A stretch of 64,000 nucleotides of DNA, taken from NCBI RefSeq assembly GCF_022802975.1, contig NZ_JAFEVZ010000005.1:124001-188000 (forward strand), read 5' to 3'. The stretch's first letter is position 1, and every line of letters begins with the position of its first letter. A program made the position numbers and the translations under genes. Positions 36,354 through 44,804 of the stretch are shown one piece after another. The notes beneath the pieces are model-generated. The model was not told the origin of the DNA, ran no database searches, and saw only the letters and a list, made by a program, of their open reading frames with translations. This DNA is from Flavobacterium pectinovorum. GTDB lineage: Bacteria > Bacteroidota > Bacteroidia > Flavobacteriales > Flavobacteriaceae.

Positions 36354-37766
36354 ATGGGAAGAAAAAATACAGACAAAGTCGTCTTTCATCAGATACAAGT
36401 TCTCGATGCAGGCGCAAAAGGTGTATCAGTTGCAAAAGCTCCTGACGGAAAAGTAATCTTTATCCCGAATGTAGTTCCGGGCGATGTGGTTGATGTACAA
36501 ACTTTTAAAAAACGTAAAGCTTATTACGAAGGAAAAGCCGTTAAATTTCATGAATTATCAGAACATCGTATAGATCCAATTTGCGAGCATTTTGGTGTTT
36601 GTGGCGGATGTAAATGGCAAAATATGAAATACAGCCAACAGTTGTATTACAAACAAAATGAAGTAAAAAACCACCTGCAAAGAATTGGAAAAATTGAATT
36701 ACCGGAATTTGAAGATATCTTAGGTTCTGAAAAACAGTTTTTTTATAGAAACAAAATGGAATTTTCTTTTTCGAACAGCCGTTGGTTAACCGAAAAAGAG
36801 ATTGAAAGCACTGAAGATTTAGGCAACAGAAATGCATTAGGTTTTCATATCCCTAAAATGTGGGACAAAATTCTGGATATTACCAAATGTCATTTACAGG
36901 AAGATCCATCAAATGCTATTCGTAACGAAATCAGAGCTTTTGCAAACGAAAATAATTTAGATTTCTTTAACCCGAGAGAACATTCGGGATTATTGAGAAC
37001 TTTTATGATTCGTACAGCCTCGACAGGCGAGATTATGGTTTTAATTCAGTTTTTCGAAAATGATAAAACCAACCGTGAATTGATTTTAGATCATCTTTAC
37101 GAAAAATTTCCGCAAATTACATCTTTGCAATATGTGGTCAATTCAAAAGCAAACGATACTATTTACGATCAGGATATAAAGCTTTACAAAGGAAGAGATT
37201 ATATTCTGGAAGAAATGGAAGGTTTAAAATTTAGCATTAATGCTAAATCATTTTACCAGACCAACTCAGACCAGGCTTACGAATTATACAAAATAACACG
37301 CGATTTTGCAGGACTTACCGGCGAAGAAACGGTGTATGATTTATATACAGGAACCGGGACTATCGCACAATTTGTTTCGAAAAAAGCAAAAAAAGTAGTT
37401 GGTGTAGAAAGTGTTCCGGAAGCAATTTTAGATGCTAAGGCAAATGCTGAACGCAATAATATTACGAATTGCGAGTTTTTTGTTGGAGACATGAAAGTAG
37501 TTTTTAACGAAGCCTTTATCGCACAGCATGGAAAACCGGATGTTATTATTACCGATCCGCCAAGAGACGGAATGCACAAAGATGTTATTGAACAAATTTT
37601 AAAAATCGCCCCTAAAAAAGTAGTTTATGTAAGCTGTAACTCTGCAACTCAGGCAAGAGATCTGGCTTTAATGGATGAAAAATACAAAGTAACACGAGTT
37701 CGTCCTGTTGATATGTTTCCACAAACACACCACGTAGAAAATGTTGTACTTTTAGAACTTCGATAA
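36354..37766 (+). CDS. rlmD: 23S rRNA (uracil-5-)-methyltransferase RlmD family
   Basis: A 470-residue protein. An N-terminal TRAM-like barrel (about residues 1-60) is followed by CEHFGVCGGCKW (near residue 77) with the Fe-S cysteines, the SAM-binding YDLYTGTGTIA near residue 324, the catalytic TDPPRDGMH and YVSCNSATQARD with the nucleophilic cysteine. RlmD methylates U1939 (E. coli numbering); the related RlmCD-type methylates additional sites. The neighbour is a lipoprotein pair, so no operon with translation genes. Confidence 0.92.
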   Translation: MGRKNTDKVVFHQIQVLDAGAKGVSVAKAPDGKVIFIPNVVPGDVVDVQTFKKRKAYYEGKAVKFHELSEHRIDPICEHFGVCGGCKWQNMKYSQQLYYKQNEVKNHLQRIGKIELPEFEDILGSEKQFFYRNKMEFSFSNSRWLTEKEIESTEDLGNRNALGFHIPKMWDKILDITKCHLQEDPSNAIRNEIRAFANENNLDFFNPREHSGLLRTFMIRTASTGEIMVLIQFFENDKTNRELILDHLYEKFPQITSLQYVVNSKANDTIYDQDIKLYKGRDYILEEMEGLKFSINAKSFYQTNSDQAYELYKITRDFAGLTGEETVYDLYTGTGTIAQFVSKKAKKVVGVESVPEAILDAKANAERNNITNCEFFVGDMKVVFNEAFIAQHGKPDVIITDPPRDGMHKDVIEQILKIAPKKVVYVSCNSATQARDLALMDEKYKVTRVRPVDMFPQTHHVENVVLLELR

Positions 37767-37777
37767 TACAATTATAA

Positions 37778-38314
37778 ATGAAAAAAATACTGTATTTTTT
37801 ATTGGTTTTTACGTTTGGATTATCAAGCTGTGAGAAAGATGATATTTGTGATGCAAATACACCTACCACTCCCCGGCTTATTATTTCTTTTTATGACATT
37901 ACCACTCCTTCTGTAAAGAAAAGTGTAACCCGTTTAAAAGTAACCGGCAAAGACCAGCCTGAAGGTGTTATCTTTAACGAAGGAGGAACTGAAATAACCA
38001 AATATCTCACAAGCGGTGATTCAATTGCTATTCCGTTAAAGATAAATGAAGACAGCACAACTTTTTCTTTTATTTTAAATTCTGACAGTTCTAATCCTGA
38101 ACTGGCAAATACTGATGAAATAACATTTAATTATAGCAGACAAAATATATATGTTTCAAGAGCCTGTGGTTTTAAAACAATTTACAGATTAAACACCCAA
38201 AATCCATTTGTAAAAAATGATTCCGGTAATGATGGTATTTGGATGCAGGATGTTCGAGTATATAATCCTAACATTGAATTCGAAAATGAAACACATGTCA
38301 AAGTATTTTTTTAG
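37778..38314 (+). CDS. DUF6452 family lipoprotein
   Basis: A 178-residue protein with a type II signal peptide (LLVFTFGLSSC, Cys near residue 18) and the family start EKDDICDANTPTTPRLIISFYD. The C-terminal ISRACGFK-like segment (YVSRACGFKTIYRL) is also conserved. The Bacteroidota family has no known function. It starts 11 bases after rlmD and overlaps the next gene, so the three appear co-transcribed. Confidence 0.82.
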   Translation: MKKILYFLLVFTFGLSSCEKDDICDANTPTTPRLIISFYDITTPSVKKSVTRLKVTGKDQPEGVIFNEGGTEITKYLTSGDSIAIPLKINEDSTTFSFILNSDSSNPELANTDEITFNYSRQNIYVSRACGFKTIYRLNTQNPFVKNDSGNDGIWMQDVRVYNPNIEFENETHVKVFF

Positions 38315-39101
38315 TATTTGTTTATTGTTTACAGTGTTTCTTGTTCAGTCTCAGGAAATCACTACCGATACAATAAAAAAAGAAATCAAGCAGGAAAAAC
38401 CAAAATCCAAAACTACCAAAGCTGTTACAGAAACGATAGCAGACAGCGTTCCTGTAAAAAAAGACCGTTACGGCTTACGTGTAGGGGTAGATTTGTATAA
38501 ACTTACTCGTGGTTTTTACGATAAAGACTATAAAGGAGTAGAATTTGTGGGTGATTTTCGCCTTACCAAAAATTATTACTTAGCGGCCGAACTTGGTATA
38601 GAAGATAAAACCACCGATGATGACAGATTAAATTCAACTGCCACCGGAACTTATATAAAAGGAGGTTTCGACTATAATTTATACAACAACTGGCTGGATA
38701 TGGAAAACATTATTTCTGTAGGCTTAAGAGGTGGATTTAGTACTTTCAGCCAGCAATTAAACCATTATAAAATTTATAATTCAAGCCAATATTGGGGCGA
38801 AATACCACCTGTTGCAGACGGAACAAAATATACCGGCTTAACAGCAGCCTGGGCAGAAGTTGCTTTAGGAATGAAAGCCAAAGTTTTTAATAATGTTTTT
38901 GTGGGATTTGGTGTTCAGTTAAAAATGCTTCTGGCTAATAAAGAACCTGATAACTTTGAAAACCTGTATATTCCCGGATTTAACAGAACTTATGACGGAA
39001 ACTTTGGCGTAGGTTTTAATTATACCGTTTCCTATTTTATTCCTCTTTATAAAAAGAAAGTAATAATTCCGGAAACAGAAAAAAAAGCTCCTAAGAAATA
39101 A
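38286..39101 (+). CDS. DUF6048 family, probable outer-membrane beta-barrel protein
   Basis: A 271-residue protein with a signal peptide (SICLLFTVFLVQSQ), a Lys/Thr-rich linker, and a C-terminal part of alternating strands (YGLRVGVDLYKLTR, KNYYLAAELGIED, FDYNLYNNWLDM, FNYTVSYFIPLY) consistent with a barrel. The ATG at 38286 is preferred; 38295 is equally possible. It overlaps the DUF6452 gene by 29 bases; the pair is a recurrent neighbour set in this phylum. Function unknown. Confidence 0.78.
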   Translation: MKHMSKYFFSICLLFTVFLVQSQEITTDTIKKEIKQEKPKSKTTKAVTETIADSVPVKKDRYGLRVGVDLYKLTRGFYDKDYKGVEFVGDFRLTKNYYLAAELGIEDKTTDDDRLNSTATGTYIKGGFDYNLYNNWLDMENIISVGLRGGFSTFSQQLNHYKIYNSSQYWGEIPPVADGTKYTGLTAAWAEVALGMKAKVFNNVFVGFGVQLKMLLANKEPDNFENLYIPGFNRTYDGNFGVGFNYTVSYFIPLYKKKVIIPETEKKAPKK

Positions 39102-39121
39102 TTTCATTTCTAAAAACAAAG

Positions 39122-39162
39122 AAGCCACGAATTCATACTAAATAATGAATTCGTGGCTTTTC
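39122..39162. terminator. Terminator after the DUF6048 gene
   Basis: 15-bp inverted repeat (39122-39136 and 39145-39159) with an 8-base loop and a T-rich end; it lies between convergent genes. Confidence 0.8.
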
Positions 39163-39188
39163 TTTAGTTAGAAGTTTAAGATCACTAA

Positions 39189-39425
39189 CTATCCTATTTC
39201 CTTAATTCCTTTTATGAAAATCCATTTCATAAAAAGCTTTTCACCATCTTTGGTTTTCAACGCTTTAAACTGAGGAGCTATCAAAGTTGCCACAATAAAT
39301 GCGGTCATCGGAATCCAGATTCCGGTTAATCCGGAGTACTCTGCAATTATAAATCTTCCAAGAATAAATAAAATTGCGAAACATCCCAATTGATATAAAA
39401 AAGCTCTTATTTGTAGTTTTGTCAT
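39189..39425 (-). CDS. Small conserved membrane protein, unknown
   Basis: A 78-residue protein with hydrophobic segments near residues 9-25 and 34-52, and a basic C-terminus KWIFIKG. No named family recognised. It may be transcribed with the THUMP methyltransferase gene upstream, although an octamer-repeat region separates them. Confidence 0.6.
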   Translation of the reverse strand: MTKLQIRAFLYQLGCFAILFILGRFIIAEYSGLTGIWIPMTAFIVATLIAPQFKALKTKDGEKLFMKWIFIKGIKEIG

Positions 39426-39431
39426 TTTTTT

Positions 39432-39567
39432 TTGAGTTACTAAGGTTCTGAGATACTAAGGTTTCCTTTTAGAACTTAAATCCTGAACCTAAAATTATGG
39501 TATCATTAATTTTCGCAAGCCAAATTCCTTAGTACCTTAGAAACTTAGCCTCTTAGAACCTTATTGC
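39432..39567. repeat. Octamer-phased inverted repeat, CTNAG type, nine units
   Basis: Left array TTGAGTTA, CTAAGGTT, CTGAGATA, CTAAGGTT (39432-39463) and right array CTTAGTAC, CTTAGAAA, CTTAGCCT, CTTAGAAC, CTTATTGC (39528-39567), 64 bases apart. The last right unit contains the stop codon of the methyltransferase gene. Confidence 0.85.
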
Positions 39568-40718
39568 TGAAATTTAGTTCTTTTACTTCCTTCGTACATT
39601 TCGTATTTTACCAAACGGGCTTCAAGGCTTCCGTTAAAAAGTTTGATTTTTCTCGAAGGTTTTAGTCCTACAAATTTCAAAGCTTCAAGATTTGCCGTGA
39701 TAAACCAGGCGTTCGTTCCCGGGTAGTTTTTCTTTAAAGTGTCGCCAATATTAGCATAAAATTTCTCCATGTGAATATCCAGACGCTCATCATACGGAGG
39801 GTTGAATACAATATGTAATTTCCCTTCAACTGCTTTCTCAGTATCAAAAAAATTATCTTCAGAAATCGTTACATAATCTTCCAGATTTGCATTTCTGATG
39901 TTGTCTTTGGCTTTGCTTACAGCACTTGGCGCTTTGTCAAAACCTTTTATGGTATAATGAAATTCCCTTGTTTTTTTCATCAGGCTGTCAACGATTTTAT
40001 CAAACAAATCATTGTCCCAGTCTTTCCATTTTTCAAAAGCAAATTCTTTTCTGTTGATATTTGCCGGAACATTGCAGGCAATCATAGCAGCCTCTGCCAA
40101 AAAAGTTCCGGATCCGCACATTGGATCCAAAAAGTGACTTTGCCCATCCCAGCCAGATAGCAAAAGAATTCCTGCCGCCAAAACTTCGTTAATAGGAGCA
40201 ATATTCGTAGCGGTTCTGTAACCACGCTGATGCAGTGAATTCCCGGAAGTATCCAAAGCTACAGACACCTGATCTTTGTCAATATGAACATTAATTCGTA
40301 AATCCGGAAAAGCTTTATCAATACTCGGGCGTTGACCTGTTCTTTCTCTAAACTGATCTACAATCGCATCTTTACATTTTTGCGAGACAAATTCAGAATG
40401 ATTAAAATAAGTAGAATGAACCGTAGCGTCAATTACAAAAGTCTGATTGGCATTCAGCAATTTTGACCAGTTGACACCCGAAATTCCTTTGTACAATGCC
40501 TGCTCATTATTGGCTCTGAATGAGTAAATTGGTTTTAAAACCTTAAGAGCGGTTCTAAGTGACAAATTGGCTTTGTACATAAAACCTTTATCCCCTTTAA
40601 AACTTACCATTCTCACTCCTTTTTCGACATCCTGAGCACCAAGATCACGCAATTCTTTTTCTAATATTTCTTCAAAACCAAAAAAACATTTGGCAATCAT
40701 TCTAAAATTTTCTTCCAT
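39561..40718 (-). CDS. THUMP-domain RNA methyltransferase (RlmL/YpsC-like)
   Basis: A 385-residue protein. The N-terminal part (MIAKCFFGFEEILEKELRDL) leads into a THUMP domain to about residue 155. The methyltransferase part has FLDPMCGSGTFLAEAAM near residue 190, IKGFDKAPSAV, and catalytic NPPYDERL near residue 290. Members make m2G in 23S rRNA. The ATG at 40718 was chosen over 40760 because of the conserved MIAKCFFGFE start. Confidence 0.92.
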   Translation of the reverse strand: MEENFRMIAKCFFGFEEILEKELRDLGAQDVEKGVRMVSFKGDKGFMYKANLSLRTALKVLKPIYSFRANNEQALYKGISGVNWSKLLNANQTFVIDATVHSTYFNHSEFVSQKCKDAIVDQFRERTGQRPSIDKAFPDLRINVHIDKDQVSVALDTSGNSLHQRGYRTATNIAPINEVLAAGILLLSGWDGQSHFLDPMCGSGTFLAEAAMIACNVPANINRKEFAFEKWKDWDNDLFDKIVDSLMKKTREFHYTIKGFDKAPSAVSKAKDNIRNANLEDYVTISEDNFFDTEKAVEGKLHIVFNPPYDERLDIHMEKFYANIGDTLKKNYPGTNAWFITANLEALKFVGLKPSRKIKLFNGSLEARLVKYEMYEGSKRTKFQQ

Positions 40719-40868
40719 CTTTATTTTTGTATTAAAAAAAACCATTCGTAAAGACATCATTCACAGAGATGCATAGCAGTGTATCTTTACAGTATCATTG
40801 CGAAATAGTTATTTTTCGGCAAAAATACACTAAATTTGCCGGACTTTGAATTAATTGAAATAGAATAA

Positions 40869-41633
40869 ATGTCTGAAACGCCTAACCCATCAACACCTAA
40901 TCAGGATCGTAACACCGAAAATTGGTTTACTTCATGGTTTGATACTCCGTATTATCATATTTTGTACAAGGATAGAAATTACAGAGAAGCTCAGGTTTTC
41001 ATGGACAACCTGACACATTATCTAAACTTGCCTGAAAAAGCAAAAGTACTGGATTTAGCCTGCGGAAAAGGTCGCCATTCTATTTATTTAAATCAACTAG
41101 GCTTTAACGTTTTAGGAGCCGATTTGTCTGAAAACAGCATTACAGAAGCCAGTAAAAACAGCAACGAAACACTTCATTTTAAAGTACACGACATGCGTGA
41201 ACCTTTTGAGGAAAAATTCGATGCAATCTTCAATTTGTTTACCAGTTTTGGTTATTTCGAAAATGACGACGATAATCTGACTACCTTAAAAGCAATTAAA
41301 GAAAGTTTATCCGAATATGGTTTTGCCGTAATTGATTTTATGAATGTGACTCAGGTAATTGAAACATTAGTTCCCGAAGAAGTTAAAACCGTTGACGGAA
41401 TTGATTTCAACATAAAAAGATATGTAGAAGACGGTCATATTTTTAAAGAAATTGATTTTGAAGATCAGGGTCGAAAATTCCATTTTACAGAAAAAGTAAA
41501 AGCGCTAACATTACAAGATTTTCAAAATTTAATGGATGAAGCCGGTATTTATCTCCTGGATATTTTTGGAGATTACAAACTCAAAAAATTCCATAAAACC
41601 GAAAGCGAACGATTAATCATGATTTTTAAATAA
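40869..41633 (+). CDS. Class I SAM-dependent methyltransferase
   Basis: A 254-residue protein: NWFTSWFDTPYYHILYKDRN at the start, motif I VLDLACGKGRHS near residue 59, GADLSENS, and FDAIFNLFTSFGYFE. This N-terminus is characteristic of a Bacteroidota small-molecule methyltransferase group. The substrate is unknown. A TAAATTTG box lies at 40831-40838. Confidence 0.85.
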   Translation: MSETPNPSTPNQDRNTENWFTSWFDTPYYHILYKDRNYREAQVFMDNLTHYLNLPEKAKVLDLACGKGRHSIYLNQLGFNVLGADLSENSITEASKNSNETLHFKVHDMREPFEEKFDAIFNLFTSFGYFENDDDNLTTLKAIKESLSEYGFAVIDFMNVTQVIETLVPEEVKTVDGIDFNIKRYVEDGHIFKEIDFEDQGRKFHFTEKVKALTLQDFQNLMDEAGIYLLDIFGDYKLKKFHKTESERLIMIFK

Positions 41634-41638
41634 AATTG

Positions 41639-41723
41639 GTGAATCGTTTAATTGTTTAACCGTTTAATCGCTGAACAAAAAAACAATTAACCGATTAAAC
41701 AAATCAACGGTTAAACAATAAAA
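41639..41723. repeat. Octamer-phased inverted repeat, TTTAA-type core
   Basis: Left array GTGAATCG, TTTAATTG, TTTAACCG, TTTAATCG, CTGAACAA (41639-41678) and right array CAATTAAC, CGATTAAA, CAAATCAA, CGGTTAAA, CAATAAAA (41684-41723), all in 8-base steps and mutually inverted. The right array ends two bases before the ZIP gene ATG. Confidence 0.85.
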
Positions 41724-41724
41724 A

Positions 41725-42393
41725 ATGAATTATCTATTACCTTTATTCTCTGTCCTTTTAGGTTACATAGTGGCTTTATTCATAAAACCAAAAAACAAAA
41801 CCAATCTTAAATTATTGCTTGCATTTAGCGGTTCTTTTTTATTGTCGCTAACCGTAATGCATCTTTTACCTGAAGTTTACGAATCCCACAACCATAATAT
41901 CGGACTGTTTATCATGGTCGGAATTTTATTCCAGATCATTCTTGAGTTTTTCTCAAAAGGCGCAGAACACGGACACGTACACGGGCACGCAAAAATGTCC
42001 CAGATTCCGTGGCTTCTTTTCATCAGCCTTTGTATTCATGCCTTTTTAGAAGGTTTTCCGGTAAGCCATCATCATGGTTTAGCTATCGGAATTGCGATTC
42101 ACCATTTGCCGATTGCCGTGATTTTAACGACATTTTTCATCAATGCCGACCTCAACAAAAAAGCCATTTTTGCTTTCATGCTTACTTTTGCAATCATGAC
42201 TCCACTAGGAACTGTAGCATCAGACTTTTTACCTTTTTTAAACGATTATTATACTGAAATAACCGCAATCGTAATCGGAATATTATTCCACATCTCATCA
42301 ACCATTATTTTCGAAAGCAGCGAAGGACATAAATTTAATGTTGCCAAAGTTTCCATGATTGTTCTTGGTATTCTATTAGCCTTTTTATTATAA
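41725..42393 (+). CDS. ZIP-family metal transporter
   Basis: A 222-residue membrane protein with about seven to eight hydrophobic segments. A cytoplasmic histidine loop HGHVHGHAKM lies near residue 77, and the metal-binding helices carry HAFLEGFPVSHHHG and IAIHHLPIAV. ZIP proteins import zinc, iron or manganese. The upstream repeat leaves only two bases before the ATG, so its leader would consist of repeat units. Confidence 0.9.
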   Translation: MNYLLPLFSVLLGYIVALFIKPKNKTNLKLLLAFSGSFLLSLTVMHLLPEVYESHNHNIGLFIMVGILFQIILEFFSKGAEHGHVHGHAKMSQIPWLLFISLCIHAFLEGFPVSHHHGLAIGIAIHHLPIAVILTTFFINADLNKKAIFAFMLTFAIMTPLGTVASDFLPFLNDYYTEITAIVIGILFHISSTIIFESSEGHKFNVAKVSMIVLGILLAFLL

Positions 42394-42396
42394 TTT

Positions 42397-42509
42397 GGGC
42401 GTGACCCTATTTACAAAAGGCGCTATTTAACAAACCGCTTATATGCGCCTTTCGTAAATAAGGTCGGGCTATCCGCACTACTTCGGTAGTTTGCTTTTAT
42501 CCCTCACGC
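42397..42509. repeat. Structured intergenic element, dispersed repeat or ncRNA candidate
   Basis: Outer pair GCGTGA (42399-42404) / TCACGC (42504-42509); long arm 42403-42423 pairs with 42445-42465 (two non-Watson-Crick positions in 21); a small hairpin ACTAC-TTCG-GTAGT at 42477-42490 with a stable UUCG loop. It closely follows the ZIP gene and precedes murQ. The CGGGCTATCCGC and ATCCCTCACGC parts resemble a repeat I recall from other Flavobacterium intergenic regions. Confidence 0.7.
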
Positions 42510-42551
42510 AACCGTAAATCAGTCAAAATCATCCCAAAAAGAAACAAAAAT

Positions 42552-42583
42552 CTTTGTAACTTTGAGACTTTGCAACTTTGATA
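42552..42583 (+). repeat. Octamer-phased array, CTTTG core
   Basis: CTTTGTAA, CTTTGAGA, CTTTGCAA, CTTTGATA in exact 8-base steps, just upstream of murQ. No inverted partner array is seen. Confidence 0.8.
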
Positions 42584-42595
42584 CTAAAAAACACA

Positions 42596-43408
42596 ATGAC
42601 GTTTACAAAAACAACCGAACAATCTTCAAAATACGAGCATTTAGAAAAAATGTCTGTTCACGAACTGCTGACTAATATTAATAACGAAGACAAAACGGTA
42701 CCTAACGCTGTCGAAAAAGCATTACCGCAAATCGAAGCTTTAGTTGCGCAGACTGTCGCAAATTTAAAATTGGGCGGACGTATTTTTTACATCGGTGCCG
42801 GAACATCAGGTCGTCTGGGTGTTGTAGATGCTTCTGAGTGCCCGCCAACTTTTGGTGTCCCGTTTGATTTGGTAAACGGAATTATTGCAGGCGGTGACAC
42901 AGCCATTCGTCGTGCAGTAGAAAATGCCGAAGACAATGCCACACAAGCCTGGATTGATTTACAGGCATACGACATCAACTCAAATGATATCGTGATTGGA
43001 ATTGCGGCTTCGGGCACTACTCCTTACGTGATTGGCGGTCTGGAAACCTGTAACGAAAATAATATTGCTACAGGCTGTATTACCTGCAATGCAGGAAGTC
43101 CTTTGGCACTTACGGCAAAATTCCCTGTAGAAGTTGTTGTAGGACCGGAATTTGTTACCGGAAGTTCGAGAATGAAAGCCGGAACTGCACAAAAATTGGT
43201 TTTAAACATGATTTCAACCGCATCCATGATTCAGCTTGGAAAAGTAAAAGGCAACAAAATGGTCGATATGCAGTTGAGCAACAGCAAACTGGTGGATCGC
43301 GGAGTGAAAATGATTATGGGAGAAATTCCGGTTTCGTATGAAGAAGCTTCAGAATTATTGAAAAAATACGGCAGTGTGAGAAATGCTGTTGATAATTTCA
43401 ATAAATAA
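42596..43408 (+). CDS. murQ: N-acetylmuramic acid 6-phosphate etherase
   Basis: A 270-residue SIS-domain protein: YIGAGTSGRLGVVDASECPP near residue 59, IAGGDTAIRRAVENAED, ASGTTPYV and GSSRMKAGTAQK near residue 185. It cleaves the lactyl ether of MurNAc-6-P during peptidoglycan recycling. The ATG at 42596 was chosen; the frame extends six codons upstream into the octamer array. No recycling neighbours (anmK, nagZ) are seen. Confidence 0.93.
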   Translation: MTFTKTTEQSSKYEHLEKMSVHELLTNINNEDKTVPNAVEKALPQIEALVAQTVANLKLGGRIFYIGAGTSGRLGVVDASECPPTFGVPFDLVNGIIAGGDTAIRRAVENAEDNATQAWIDLQAYDINSNDIVIGIAASGTTPYVIGGLETCNENNIATGCITCNAGSPLALTAKFPVEVVVGPEFVTGSSRMKAGTAQKLVLNMISTASMIQLGKVKGNKMVDMQLSNSKLVDRGVKMIMGEIPVSYEEASELLKKYGSVRNAVDNFNK

Positions 43409-43449
43409 ATACAAACTCATTTTTAATCTTAACCATATCCTGTTATCAA

Positions 43450-43914
43450 ATGAAAACTATTACTATTGTATTATTACTATTAATTTCAGTTTGTTCTTTT
43501 TCGCAACAACTTCATCACAAAAACGGCAAAATCTTAGATTCAAATAACCAAAAGATCTCTAATAATGAAGTAAAAAAACTTTTAGCCTCACACCCGGAGC
43601 TTTTAGCTTCATATACTGAAGGTAGAACAAAAAGTGCCGTGGGAGGATTTCTATTAGGATTTGGACTCGGATTAACTGCTGGTGACTTGGTAGGAGGTTT
43701 AACACAAGATGTTAAATACCCAACAGCTCTTACCTATGTAGGTTTAGCGGCTACTTTAATTTCAATACCGGTTCTATCCGGTCGAACAAAAAAAATTGAC
43801 GCTGCAATTGATGGTTACAACAACTCATTAGAACCAAAGAAAGTTGGATTTTCAATTGACAAGATGAATATCATAACGAATAGAAACGGAATAGGCATGC
43901 AACTATCATTTTAA
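43450..43914 (+). CDS. Secreted or membrane small protein, unknown
   Basis: A 154-residue protein with a signal peptide (IVLLLLISVCSFSQ) and a glycine-rich hydrophobic pair of segments (GGFLLGFGLGLTAGDLVGGL and TYVGLAATLISIPVL). No family recognised. It is followed after two bases by the DUF6095 gene, so they are probably co-transcribed. Confidence 0.6.
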   Translation: MKTITIVLLLLISVCSFSQQLHHKNGKILDSNNQKISNNEVKKLLASHPELLASYTEGRTKSAVGGFLLGFGLGLTAGDLVGGLTQDVKYPTALTYVGLAATLISIPVLSGRTKKIDAAIDGYNNSLEPKKVGFSIDKMNIITNRNGIGMQLSF

Positions 43915-43916
43915 AA

Positions 43917-44138
43917 ATGGCAACAAATAAACAATTATTAGGAAAAGGGATTAAATATTTAACCGGTGCATTGCCATTGCTGTTTATTGGTCCCACACTC
44001 ATCTATAATGCATTCATGAATCAGCATACCGATTGGCATTATCTGGTTTTAGGAATTGGTATTGTTGCCTGTTTAAGTGCCATGTTTTTAATTTTTTATG
44101 GATTAAAAATTATCATGAAAGGTTTGTTTAATGACTAA
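43917..44138 (+). CDS. DUF6095 family membrane protein
   Basis: A 73-residue protein with two membrane helices (about residues 17-33 and 42-62) and the start ATNKQLLGKGIKYLTGALPL typical of DUF6095. Function unknown. It follows the preceding gene closely. Confidence 0.8.
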   Translation: MATNKQLLGKGIKYLTGALPLLFIGPTLIYNAFMNQHTDWHYLVLGIGIVACLSAMFLIFYGLKIIMKGLFND

Positions 44139-44154
44139 ATTAGTTACTTAAACA

Positions 44155-44184
44155 AACCCGACAGTTTTTTAAACCTGTTGGGTT
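44155..44184 (+). terminator. Hairpin after the DUF6095 gene
   Basis: 10-bp arms AACCCGACAG (44155-44164) and CTGTTGGGTT (44175-44184) with one G-U pair and a T6-containing loop. A direct repeat of AAATCTTATCTTT (44186-44198, 44206-44218) follows, ending shortly before the next start. The hairpin sequence resembles a common Flavobacterium intergenic motif. Confidence 0.6.
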
Positions 44185-44228
44185 AAATCTTATCTTTAAA
44201 TTAAAAATCTTATCTTTTATCTACAAAA

Positions 44229-44801
44229 ATGGAAAGCCTGATTCACATTCAAAAAACATTCGAAAAGGTCATTTATATTGACAAGAAAATAAACAATCGG
44301 GAGTTTGAAGATTGTGTTTTTAAAAACTGTGATTTTTCCAACAGCAATTTTGCTTACAATACTTTTTTAGACTGCGAGTTTATCGACTGTAACTTGTCGA
44401 TGACCAGTCTGGCGGGAACAAGTTTAAAGAATGTGACTTTTAAAAACTGTAAACTTTTAGGAATTGCTTTTAACGAATGTGATGACTTTTTATTTCAGGT
44501 TTATTTTGAAGAAAGTACCATAGATTACGCTATTTTCTCCAACAAAAAAATGCCAAAAACCAAGTTTATAAACTGTTCTGTTAGGGAAGTTACTTTTATA
44601 GGAACCAATTTAACGAGTTCGGTATTTGATAATTGTGATCTCGATGGTGCCATTTTTAATGATACACAATTGGCTGCTGTTGATTTTAGAACGGCTTACA
44701 ATTATAAAATTGATCCCGAATTTAACCCGATGCGAAAAGCACAATTTTCTAATCAGGGAATAGTGGGACTTTTAGATAAGTATGATATTAAAATTGTATG
44801 A
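44229..44801 (+). CDS. Pentapeptide-repeat protein
   Basis: A 190-residue protein consisting of pentapeptide repeats (A/C/S-N/D-L/F-x-x), e.g. CDFSNSNFAYNTFLDCEF and NCDLDGAIFNDTQL, predicted to form a right-handed quadrilateral beta-helix. The role is unknown; some relatives (Qnr) protect gyrase. It starts a two-gene unit with the DinB-like gene, three bases apart. Confidence 0.88.
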   Translation: MESLIHIQKTFEKVIYIDKKINNREFEDCVFKNCDFSNSNFAYNTFLDCEFIDCNLSMTSLAGTSLKNVTFKNCKLLGIAFNECDDFLFQVYFEESTIDYAIFSNKKMPKTKFINCSVREVTFIGTNLTSSVFDNCDLDGAIFNDTQLAAVDFRTAYNYKIDPEFNPMRKAQFSNQGIVGLLDKYDIKIV

Positions 44802-44804
44802 ATT

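Noticed and set aside
38217..38285. Longer N-terminus for the DUF6048 gene
   Set aside because: The added part lies inside the DUF6452 gene in another frame and would precede the signal peptide.
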